From the NCBI GenBank assembly GCA_907163375.1, contig CAJQUW010015597.1, positions 186,001 to 250,000 of the forward strand: a DNA stretch of 64,000 bases, read 5' to 3'. Below the pieces are notes generated by a model, which was not told the DNA's origin, did not search any database, and saw only the letters and a list, made by a program, of their open reading frames with translations. This document shows, one piece after another, positions 25,746 through 34,665 of the stretch. The translations under genes and the position numbers were made by a program. How positions within the stretch are numbered: position 1 is the first letter of the stretch; each line of letters begins with the position of its first letter. Source of the stretch: Prostheceraeus crozeri (lineage: Eukaryota; Platyhelminthes; Polycladida; Euryleptidae).

Positions 25746-26329
25746 TAATGAGTCTAGATTTAAATGTGCGGAATATTTAAATGGCTGCACCTTGCGTATT
25801 TGAATATGCGCATAAACTTTCCGATTAATTTGATTAATGAATAAACTAGAAGTTGAATGAAAATGCCTTGAAAATTCTGCCGTTTCTTAAAGCTTAATCA
25901 ACTAATACGCGCCTGACATGGCATATGACATGCGCAAATCTAAATTTTATTTTCAATGTCAGCAGCATTTTAGAATATATTCCATTATACTAGTCAAAAA
26001 ACTCAGGCATAAAAAGTGCCCTTCTAATTTGGTGTGCCCGTTTCATCGTCTTCCGCCGTCCCTGAGTGCAAGTGTGAGTGAATGAGAAATAGAAAGCGGA
26101 TGTAATTATGATTGTCTAGATATAATTCGCTATAGTAGAAAAAAGTTAACGTCTTTTCAGATATATTTAATGTTAAAGTACAAAAGGTCTTCACCCGGTT
26201 TCAGTCGAGGTCACAGAACTGCCCTAATATTCGTCAGGAAGTTAAAAGAACTTTTTTGTCCTCTTGTGTACATATCTTGACATACTTTGACTCACATAAC
26301 AAATTCTTCACGCCTTTCTAAGTGCATTT

Positions 26330-26640
26330 TTTTCTATTTCATCACACATGGTTCTACCGCTTTCTCTCGCTCTATCGGTTTCTCTCCTCAGTTCATTATT
26401 TAGCTTCCTGTACATCTTTTGACATTCGTCTGTTTTCTTATTTTTCCACTTTCTCGTCTTTCGTAATTTTCTTTATCATTTCCTCCTAATCCAAGGGTTC
26501 ATTGTCTTTCAACCCTTAGGGTAACTAATGTTTTCCTTAGCACTATCTAGGTTGATTTTCTTCAGTCTTTGCCACCTTTCTTCGCAATCTAAGTTTTTCC
26601 TCATTCTTTCTGAGAGCTGTTTCAACATCATGTCTAAATT
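26330..26640 (-). pseudogene. LINE ORF2 fragment, linker between endonuclease and RT
   Basis: Read on the minus strand, the DNA encodes MNPWI followed after two stops by KTRKWKNKKTDEC, QKMYRKLNNELRRETDRARE and TMCDEI. This is the charged linker just after the endonuclease domain in RTE/BovB-type non-LTR retrotransposons, often mis-annotated as craniofacial development protein 2-like. Several stops and at least one shift interrupt it, and the rest of the element is absent. Family assignment is by pattern memory. Confidence 0.6.
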
Positions 26641-27524
26641 TCATTCCTGCGTTACCTTCGATTGCTTTATGGGGCATTCGGGTTCACTATTAAGCTATTA
26701 GTTTTTGCATCTTCCAAGATCTCTGTAACACTGAGACTGGAGATTCGAACTCCTGATGCATGAAGAGCGACGACACTGATGGATATACAACGTATTGAAA
26801 TCAGGTAATTGATTACCGTATGGAGTTGTTGAAATAGTGTATCGAGGAGCACTAAGTACAATTTTGAGGATTTTTTGTTTTTTAGCAAAATTAGGTCTAA
26901 ATGAATTATTTTCGATAAAATAACATCGTATTCATAAAAAACATGTGTAAATTGACTCTCGATTAGGTGTGTAGCCTACCGATTAGTGATTTTGATAATC
27001 GGGCCGATTATTTCTTTTAAATTCACCTAAAATCGCCGCTTTCCATGTACTAAAATCACGGATTTAGTTAAAGGAAACTTAATAGCAGTAAATTGCACCA
27101 AATAAAAGGTAAAACAAGTCCTGAATGTTCCATGCAAAAAGTGTTGCGATGTTAGTCTAGACCTACGTAGAGTTGAATAATTTTGAATTTCTATCAATTG
27201 CTTATGATAAGATTCTCGTAGGCTACTTGCTACTCGTAGAAGTAAGATCGGTGACCGACAACAAGAAGCTTATTTCATGTGATTACATAAACCTTTCATT
27301 CCAAGCAAAATCAAATCACATCATTAAAATAATAGAAGCGCGGATGAACCGATCCATTTTCTAACCAATGATGGCATGAAAGGACAGAACCTACCCTTGT
27401 TGTTATGTCGAAAGGGTCTAAAGTGACTCGTAATTACTTGCTAGACTATAGGACTCAACTTTGATAGATAATAATTTCATCTGTTATTTACAGAAATTGG
27501 TACAATATATAGGCCGATATTCCA

Positions 27525-27590
27525 CGCTGGGATTCGAACCCAGGTATTCCAGTTGCACTAGTGAGTGCTCCATCACAAGGTTACAATCTG
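27525..27590 (-). repeat. tRNA-derived (SINE-like) segment in copy A
   Basis: On the minus strand the sequence CTTGTGATGGAGCACTCAC resembles a tRNA D arm with A box. It is followed at tRNA spacing by CTGGGTTCGAATCCCAG, a good T arm with a GGTTCGAATCC B box. No acceptor stem closes, so it is not a working tRNA. It looks like the Pol III promoter head of a SINE. The second copy lies near 60798-60854. Confidence 0.7.
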
Positions 27591-27829
27591 GTCTGCTGCA
27601 AAGCGAAAATTGCATGTCGCAGTCAACCAGGGACGAAATCGTGACAGGACCAAGGACTACTTAGAACTTATAAGGTCATTTCCCTTGTCGTCTTCTTCAA
27701 CTTGATATTTCTCTATGCAATACATGTATTGCATTGATGCGCAATCGGGTATAATTTGTACGGTTTACAATCATGTCTATCATGGCGAACGCTAAAATCA
27801 TTTTGCAAAAGGGCCTTCATTAAAATTCA

Positions 27830-28675
27830 TTTTCAAGGTGGGAAATTGAAGTTATACTGTTGTTATATTATAATATATATTTTACGCCAACATATTTCAA
27901 CGACTAAGCGTCGTTATCATCAGGGCACATAACATTAAAAGAAACTATTCAACAACATGAGCTCAAAATCTGAAAAGGTGAAGATGCAAAAATAGATATT
28001 TTTAGCACTGGGCTGTGTCTTTGGGAAATCATAGTTATGCGATTATACGGCAATAGCATGTGAGTGTTTCTGAAGCTAAAAATAAAAAGATATAGTATCG
28101 GATATACCGCCGATCACGGTCATGAAACAGATAGAAACGGGTTACATGGTACCGATTGCAAAAAACATTGATCTGACTAAATAATTAATTGCAGAATTAT
28201 AAACATGATCAGAAGACTTATAAAAAGTATAAAATATTTATAAATTCTTTCAATCACGACATAATTAAAAGAGTATAAAAGGTGAAGTAAATGAAGGGTT
28301 CTAGTTAATTCTGCAATTAATTATTTAGTCAGATCAATGTTTTTTGCAATCGGTACCATGTAACCCGTTTCTATCTGTTTCATGACCGTGATCGGCGGTA
28401 TATCCGATACTATATCTTTTTATTTTTAGCTTCAGAAACACTCACATGCTATTGCCGTATAATCGCATAACTATGATTTCCCAAAGACACAGCCCAGTGC
28501 TAAAAATATCTATTTTTGCATCTTCACCTTTTCAGATTTTGAGCTCATGTTGTTGAATAGTTTCTTTTAATGTTATGTGCCCTGATGATAACGACGCTTA
28601 GTCGTTGAAATATGTTGGCGTAAAATATATATTATAATATAACAACAGTATAATTTCAATTTCTCACCTTGAAAA
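27830..28675. repeat. Foldback element, 370-bp arms, Penelope-like termini
   Basis: 27830-28199 and 28306-28675 are inverted copies of exactly equal length with only a few mismatches, around a 106-bp spacer. Each arm contains a hammerhead-ribozyme-like core, CTGATGA plus a 6-bp stem plus GAAA, next to ATATGTTGGCG. Penelope-like retroelements carry hammerhead motifs in terminal repeats that can lie in inverted orientation. This could be a pair of such pseudo-LTRs without a body. It sits inside the hAT copy A, and Penelope coding fragments follow 1.5-2 kb downstream. Confidence 0.9.
28582..28610 (+). ncRNA. Hammerhead-ribozyme-like core (inverted twin at 27895-27923, minus)
   Basis: CTGATGA (28582-28588), a stem AACGAC/GTCGTT with loop GCTTA, then GAAA (28607-28610): both invariant strands of a hammerhead core with a perfect stem II. 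I could not fit a convincing stem III plus cleavage triplet plus stem I in the next 60 bases, so self-cleavage is not predicted. It may be a decayed ribozyme of a Penelope-like element. The other arm of the palindrome carries the same motif on the opposite strand. Confidence 0.4.
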
Positions 28676-30142
28676 AGCTAAAATCCTTATTTCTTCGAGA
28701 TATGACGGAATTTTCCAAGCATTTTATTGATAACATTAACATGGAAATTTCCTTGGTTGGTGCGATTCATAATTACGGTTTGAAAGGCAGGCACGCGTTT
28801 GCATGTTTCGAATTATGAATACGTAGCATCTACAAGTATGAAAATATACATGTTCACTAACAGATGTACATCAAAAATTGCATTCAGTTGGTGGCTTTGT
28901 ACATTAGGTTTTGAATGCTCATACGTCTTTGTTCTGAACAAGAAGACATTTGAGTGAATTTTGATAATGCAAAAATATAATAATTGACTGTTCAATCATA
29001 ATTTGCGCATATATTCCAATGGCTAATAATCAGACGGGTCTGGGCCAAAACAATAAATCTGCAACGGGACCACAATTCGGACCTTCAAAGAATTGGCTGA
29101 CGGGTCCGAACCGAAACCCCATTCTGGGCTCTTCTACCCAGGCTCGGCGAAAAAATACTTAGTATGCGGACTTATACATGATAATGTGCGAGAATAAATC
29201 TTTTGCTAGCATTCATAATCAGTCTATGCGAGAATTCAGTTGTTTTCAATCATTGTAATGATAAAAAGAAGTCATTTGAATTCAGATTAGTAGTTCAATG
29301 CACAATGCGCATGTAGAGTGAAGTTTATCTAAATATTTGAAATCTTGTTTTTCGATCAGTCACCAAATTTGAATGAAAAATCAACAAACATCTATGAAGT
29401 GCACTAATCGGCCGATTAACCATTATCACTCCGCAGTGTCAATAATCGGCCGACTAATTGGTATACCCCTACTCTCGATCAAGGTATCTTCAAAAAATGG
29501 TTGGTATTGTGATCCAAACGCAAAAGATGGATTATTGAAACTGCGACGAGCAGCGAAAAAGTATATAAGGTCTATGTGATTGGTTTCTATACAATTTGAT
29601 GATTATCAGAAACTAAGATCATTTTCCTCAAACTTGGCTCATCATGCCCAAAATGGAAAGAGACACCATTCTTTTAATGTTTATTATTTTTATTTCAAAA
29701 TGATTAATATTATCTTGTTTTTGGCTGAATTGCATTTTCTAATGTAAGAAAAATTATATTGATTTTTAAGAAAAAGAATAAACGCCGTGGTTATGTCTAG
29801 CCTACACAGCGTTGTTGACGAGACTGTGCAAGAAATGCGCTGCCGTAGCGTAGTTTTGAGGTTTATTTGGTAATCAGCAAAGCAATAATCAAAGCACAAT
29901 TTATTCTTAGAATTTGTCTCACTTCTAATTAAAAATGTTTATTTACACGGAATGTATTCTTTCAATTTGTGCTTCATGAAAAACTTGTAAACAAGAACGT
30001 TTTGTCAATGGGCTGAACAGAGTCATTGACATGCTTAACTCGTAAGTCGTAAAATACAGACCGTTTCATAAATTATTGTACAAAAAAATCAACACATTTT
30101 CAAATGAAAATTTCGTGATGACGTCCTGGTTCAATTTTAATA

Positions 30143-30413
30143 AACGATATATATTCATTTATCATACATAGGGCACACTGGAGGCAGTTTCAGGAAAAGA
30201 CTTACAGTACATAGACAACAGATGTTTAGACCTCAATACACAATTTTGGACGTTAATCGTCATTTAATAAGGTGCGCAGCTACTACATCTTTACATAGTA
30301 ATTTTGAAGCTGCACCTACTTATAAGATGTCATCATCATACACAAGAATTGATCGAGAAAACAAAGAAAAGATGCTTATATCTATGCTTCAGCCTAAGCT
30401 TAACAAATCATGA
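30143..30413 (+). pseudogene. Penelope-like element GIY-YIG nuclease fragment
   Basis: The frame reads YIGHTGGSFRKRLTVHRQQ, then NRHL...C, APTYKM, and ends DRENKEKMLISMLQPKLN and a stop. This matches the second half of the GIY-YIG domains at the C-terminus of EN+ Penelope-like retroelements: YIG motif, Arg/His on the first helix, terminal KxLxPxLN. The upstream half is missing; the frame hits a stop at about 30140. In a live element the domain nicks target DNA for reverse transcription. It lies upstream of an RT fragment, the reverse of the order within one element. Confidence 0.65.
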
Positions 30414-30516
30414 CAATTCTGATCTTGGCTGTTTCTATACGTGCTAATTTCTCTCTAGTAGTTTGCTGGAAACTATGTTTATTTGAAAATAAAGCTGTGC
30501 ATTAAGTTCATTCCCA

Positions 30517-30540
30517 TGACTAGCCTCAAATAGGTGAAAC
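30517..30540 (+). ncRNA. Degenerate hammerhead-like motif in Penelope 3' region
   Basis: ATGACTA, GCCT-CAAAT-AGGT, GAAAC is laid out like CTGATGA, stem II, GAAAC of a hammerhead, followed by CGGTCGGG. The first core strand is degenerate. It lies about 105 bp after the GIY-YIG stop and about 105 bp before the next Penelope fragment, where a pseudo-LTR junction would be expected. Confidence 0.25.
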
Positions 30541-30645
30541 CGGTCGGGAATCCAGATCTTAGTTTTTCCTGAGCTGTGTATTATTATTTGACAACCATTT
30601 TATCTTCATTTTATGTACCGTATATATATATAGTGTTCCCTGGTC

Positions 30646-31265
30646 AAAGTGGATCTGAAGCAGATAGAACACGGAAATCTATCATCAGAATATTCCAAGA
30701 ACATAATCTCAAAATAACAGCAGAGTGTAATATTCAAGCGACGGATTTTCTCGATGTATACTTCGACCTACCATCTAGCAAGTACAGACCTTTCATCAAA
30801 CCAAACAATGCAACCATGTATATAAACAAAGAATCAAATCATCCACCATCAATTATCAAACAAATTCCATCAATGATAGAAATACGCATATCGAATTTAT
30901 CTTGTGACAGAAACGAGTTTGAGAAAGTGAAAGGACATTATGAAAGAGCACTTAAAAAAAGTGGTTTCAATAAACATTTGCAGTACCAGCCAAGTGATGT
31001 CAAGAAAAACAGAAGACGGCGAAACATACTCTGGTTCAACCCTCCGTTCAACCTAAGTGTGAAGACAAATATTGGTAGACGTTTTCTCACTCTGTTGGAT
31101 ATTCATTTTCCTCAACACCACAAATACAGGTCTCTATTTAACAGAAATAGTGTCAAAGTTAGCTACAGTTGTACATCAAACGTTAAAAACATGATCAAAA
31201 AGCACAACTACAAAGCAATTCAGAATATGGCCAATGTGAAAGCGGAAGAAAAACAATGCAACTGT
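30646..31265 (+). pseudogene. Penelope-like reverse transcriptase C-terminal fragment
   Basis: From SGSEADRTRKSII onward the frame matches the end of Penelope-like RTs and the linker to GIY-YIG: ATDFLDVYFDL, the Tyr/Pro-rich strand YRPFIKPNN, SNHPPSIIKQIP, RISNLSCDRNEF, NILWFNPPFN, SVKTNIGRRF and VSYSCTSNVKNMI. It ends at QCNCK, where the family has a cysteine cluster before GIY-YIG, and then runs into a TA repeat. The palm domain with the catalytic aspartates is missing upstream, and the preceding codons come from unrelated AT-rich DNA. A 5'- and 3'-truncated relic. Confidence 0.75.
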
Positions 31266-32074
31266 AAATATATATATATTAGGGTTGCATATTAGGGTGT
31301 TTTTAATATGTTTTTTATGATGGTTTTGCTTATGATGTTGTGTAATTTTGCGCTTACAAACATGTTTTTTTAAATATAGGCTTATTAGTTTACATTCCAT
31401 TAATTTTATTAGCCTAAAAAAGTTTCTTATACAAATCCGGCTGCTTAAGAAACCAGTATGCAATTTATTAAAGTCATCCTTGTAAGACAGTTTAGATAGT
31501 CACGAAACTTATGAATATTGCTTGCAATAGTCGGCAAGAAATAGATTTTGACTGTGATTGTGTTGATTTTGATGATGACAGTGAGCTTGAATGTGTTGAG
31601 ATTGAATGATGCCGAGTGAGTAGATCGTACATGAACTTCATTATCAACTGCTTTTTGCCTACTGAATTGACATAATCAACTATTTTATTGTAATTGCGAT
31701 TTGTTTTCCATCCGATACGGTTGTTTTGTTTTGTTTTTTGTAACAATACAATTTTTAAATTAACGATGACTTTTCTATCATAGTTCACCTTATATATGTA
31801 TCTAACAAAAGTCATAGTTTTCTTTCTTATATAATTGACATGGTGTAATCCTTTTCAAAAATCAAACATTGCGATAAATGAATTGAAAATGAAATGATAA
31901 GGCATCCGTAGTAATAAAGCATGAAATACATTACAGATGCCTATTTGCGTATTCCGTAAAAGTGTTTATGAAAATATTGCTTAATTCTCGACCATCATAA
32001 GAAAAAACAAAAATAAATAAATTTAAAATATTGTCGATAAAAAAAACATTTTTTTGCATCCCTAATATATATAT
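31266..32074. other. AT-rich DNA, no gene
   Basis: Between the Penelope relic and the pogo-like MITE. Short minus-strand frames (31176-31463, 31492-31815) are low-complexity and unsupported. Confidence 0.6.
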
Positions 32075-32234
32075 CAGTAGAACCTCCATATTACGGACAC
32101 CGTCGGGACTGCGCCTTAGTGTCCGCAAGATGGAGTTACCGGTAATGATACGAACATTATTCGGGACTGAGCTTAACTGTCCGCAATACGGAGGTGTCCG
32201 CTGTATAGAATGTCCGCAATAGGAGGTTCCACTG
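32075..32234. mobile_element. pogo/Tigger-like MITE, 160 bp
   Basis: It starts CAGTAGAACCTCCATATTACGGAC and ends with the complement of CAGTGGAACCTCCTATTGCGGAC. These inverted repeats of about 23 bp have the CAGTRGAACCTC signature of pogo/Tigger-like Tc1/mariner families. TA flanks both ends (32073-32074, 32235-32236). Several TGTCCGC motifs repeat inside. No coding capacity. Confidence 0.85.
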
Positions 32235-32238
32235 TATA

Positions 32239-32292
<54 letters not shown>
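32235..32292. repeat. (TA)n microsatellite
   Basis: Nearly pure TA between the MITE and the mariner. The same tract resumes on the far side of the mariner (34031 to about 34053), so the mariner inserted into it. Confidence 0.9.
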
Positions 32293-32293
<1 letters not shown>

Positions 32294-34030
32294 GTGGTGT
32301 GATCCAAAATGTCCCGGACTAACCTACTTGCAGATAACCTGTGATAACGAATACTACTTCAGATGTAAATTTAGGTCTTTAAGGCATGAGAAATATGGTT
32401 GCCGAAATTTTTCCGGTCAGTTTTCTATTTTTTCAAAATTTTCAAACATTTTTGTCTGAATTTCAAGATTTTCCTATAAATTCTAGCGATTTAGAATTAA
32501 TATATTTAGATTAACTTGACAGTTAAGCTATCACTAATAACCTGACTAATAATTAACGGAAAAACAAATGTTTTGTTCCAGAAAACAGTTTACTTTTCAA
32601 TGTATGAGCCGTTAGCATTCGTCACTTTTTGCCACCGAAGTCTCAATTCACAAAAAGCTTTATGAAAAAATTCCGGTGTCAAAGAATCAAAAAACTCAGT
32701 AACTGCATCCCGCAGTTCAACTGGCGATTCAAAATGGTGTCCACGAAGATGCTTTTTGAGGAATCTAAACAGATAGAAGTCACTTGGGGCCAAGTCAGGT
32801 GAATAAGGAGGATGGCTCAATAGTTGAAATCCGTTTCTCGTTAAGGCATTGGTTGTCTCCTGCGAGGTGTGAATCGGAGCATTGTCATGAAGCAAGTAGA
32901 GGGGAATGTTTCGTGGCTTTCTTATTTTCTTCCTCGCTTCAGATAACAGATTGGAATAATATTCGCTATTGATTCTTACTCCTTTATCCGCAAAGTCAAC
33001 CAGTTGGATTCCCGAAGCGTTCCAAAAGACCGTCAGCATCAACGACCGGCGATGTGATGTTCCGGATCGCATTTTCAAAGGGGCAGACTCGCCTGATTTT
33101 CGCCACTCTGCAGATTCTCGCTTACTTTGAGGCAGATACAAACTTAAAGGTGTTTCATCCTCTGTAAGGATGCAGTTCAGAAACTGATCTCCGTGCATTT
33201 CGAGGAGATCCAAATTTGACTGTGCCGCCAGAAGTCTGTTCTCCTTCATTTCAGGTGACAGAAACTTCGGTACGAAACGTGATGCCAGTTTGCGATATCC
33301 AAGTCTTTCGATGATGTCATGACAGGAGTGATAACTGATTCGCAACTCTCTTGACAACTCACGGATGGTTATCCTTCTGTGTGCTGTAATCACTTCATCG
33401 CACTGACTCGATTTCTCTTCCGGAATCTCCTGCGGCCGACCAACAGTTGAAAAATCTTGCTCCACAGATTGTCTTCCGCGTTTAAATTCGCTTATCCAGA
33501 AATAAGCAGTAGTTCTCGATGGAGCTTTGCTTCCATATGCCAGGCTTAATTCCTTTAGAATGTCACCATTAGCGAAGCCGCGGATCAGGAGGTATCGTAT
33601 CACACTGCGATATTCGACTGAAGACACGCTTGTCACATCCATCATGAAAACTGATAGAACAAAGAACCATCGTTGACACGGATTTCTTAATGAATGCGTG
33701 CTGAATGAACTTCACTGATTGATATCGTAACACATGAAGCAATTAACAAAAGACGTGCAATATTCATGGCAAAGATATCCGTCAAATAAGGTACAAATCA
33801 AAATCAATCTAACTATAACAATAAGACAAATCGGATCTCGATCAATTCAGAAAATACAGAAATTCATGTTAAAATGTAAAAATATTTTTTAAAAATAGAA
33901 AACTGACCGGAAAAATTTCGGCGACCATATTTCTCATGCCTTAAAGACCTAAATTTACATCTGAAGTAGTATTCGTTATCACAGGTTATCTGCAAGTAGG
34001 TTAGTCCGGGACATTTTGGATCACACCACG
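32293..34030 (-). mobile_element. mariner transposon with 140-bp inverted repeats
   Basis: 32293-32432 and 33891-34030 are inverted copies (140 bp, one mismatch seen), starting CGTGGTGTGATCCAAAATG. Flanking TA dinucleotides (32291-32292, 34031-34032) are the Tc1/mariner target. Terminal repeats of this length are unusual, since classical mariners have about 28 bp. The transposase frame is complete. Repeat identity and the open frame suggest recent insertion. Confidence 0.93.
32590..33645 (-). CDS. mariner transposase, apparently intact
   Basis: 351 residues, normal for the family. The N-terminal paired-like helix-turn-helix region covers about residues 10-115, with the second HTH around ITIRELSRELRISYHSC. 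The GRP linker motif is STVGRPQEI. The catalytic core has D1 in LTEDETPL, D2 in YLLHDNAPIHTS and D3 in YSPDLAPSDFYLF. D2 and D3 are separated by 34 residues, the mariner D,D34D signature. No stop or frameshift interrupts it. It starts with two adjacent ATGs. The protein would bind the 140-bp ends, excise the element and insert it at TA. Confidence 0.92.
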   Translation of the reverse strand: MMDVTSVSSVEYRSVIRYLLIRGFANGDILKELSLAYGSKAPSRTTAYFWISEFKRGRQSVEQDFSTVGRPQEIPEEKSSQCDEVITAHRRITIRELSRELRISYHSCHDIIERLGYRKLASRFVPKFLSPEMKENRLLAAQSNLDLLEMHGDQFLNCILTEDETPLSLYLPQSKRESAEWRKSGESAPLKMRSGTSHRRSLMLTVFWNASGIQLVDFADKGVRINSEYYSNLLSEARKKIRKPRNIPLYLLHDNAPIHTSQETTNALTRNGFQLLSHPPYSPDLAPSDFYLFRFLKKHLRGHHFESPVELRDAVTEFFDSLTPEFFHKAFCELRLRWQKVTNANGSYIEK

Positions 34031-34130
34031 TATATATATATATATATATATATATTTAGGCAAGTGTTGTTGTATAAAATATCACAATCGATCTTATTAA
34101 CTTTTAGATAGTGATGTTCCATTTGTCTAT

Positions 34131-34309
34131 ATAGTTTCTTTTCGTGAGTTGTTAAAAAAAGCAAAATACACTTTGATAACCATTTTATAATCATACAACC
34201 GGTACCCTGAGGATGGACGTTGTAACAGTCCGAAGTACCGGTTGTATGATTATAAAATGGTTATCAAAGTGTATTTTGCGTTTTTTAACAACTCACGAAA
34301 AGAAACTAT
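34131..34309. repeat. Foldback, 75-bp arms, with hammerhead-like loop
   Basis: 34131-34205 is the reverse complement of 34235-34309, with very few mismatches. The loop (34206-34234) reads CCTGAGGATGGACGTTGTAACAGTCCGA: CTGAGGA, stem GGAC/GTCC, then GAAG just at the arm. This again resembles a hammerhead core next to GTACCGG. The arm sequence TTTGATAACCATTTTAT is similar to DNA just before the Penelope RT relic (about 30588). Probably the inverted termini of a Penelope-like or related non-autonomous element. Confidence 0.85.
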
Positions 34310-34665
34310 GAACTCGTCACTTGGTGTAACAGCCAACCTGCGAAATTCACAAAGAGCAATAGGCTATTCTAAACATAATCTCAATCCGCATCGCCACTTT
34401 TGCAAAATTCTTTTCTTCATCTCAACCTCTATCATACATCGTGGACAGTTTTAACTTTTCTCGGCATTGAATAACTTCAGGGGGTGATTAGGGAAGCCCC
34501 ATCAATTTAAAAGTGGGAGGAGGGCTTAAGCATCTAAAGCACCCACCTTTCGCCAACGCTGGTTGTGTAGTCCAACGATTTAGGAAAGATGATGCGAAAA
34601 CTGGGTCGCAACGACTCTTCTTTGAAGCGCATGCTCATGGAATGTTTGGGTGAAAATCCGGTTAT

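Larger units (their letters stand above)
26964..29471. mobile_element. hAT-type non-autonomous element with 8-bp TSD (copy A)
   Basis: The element starts TAGGTGTGTAGCC and ends GGTATACCCCTA, flanked by a perfect 8-bp duplication CTCTCGAT (26956-26963 and 29472-29479). Subterminal regions carry repeated CGGCCGATTA-type palindromes in inverted arrangement (left about 26980-27020, right about 29405-29455). No transposase frame exists. It carries a tRNA-like segment (27525-27590) and a foldback insertion (27830-28675). A C/G-rich patch at 29033-29150 with two GACGGGTC copies may be another small insert. About 500 bp (27340-27830) is shared with a second copy at 60590-61180. Mobility would depend on a hAT transposase supplied elsewhere. 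Confidence 0.85.

Noticed and set aside
27525-27590. Functional tRNA gene
   Set aside because: A- and B-box-like parts are present but the acceptor and anticodon stems do not close, and a diverged copy exists at 60798.
28582-28610. Active self-cleaving hammerhead
   Set aside because: Core strands and stem II are good, but no plausible stem I/III with a cleavage triplet could be fitted by eye, so only a ribozyme-like motif is reported.
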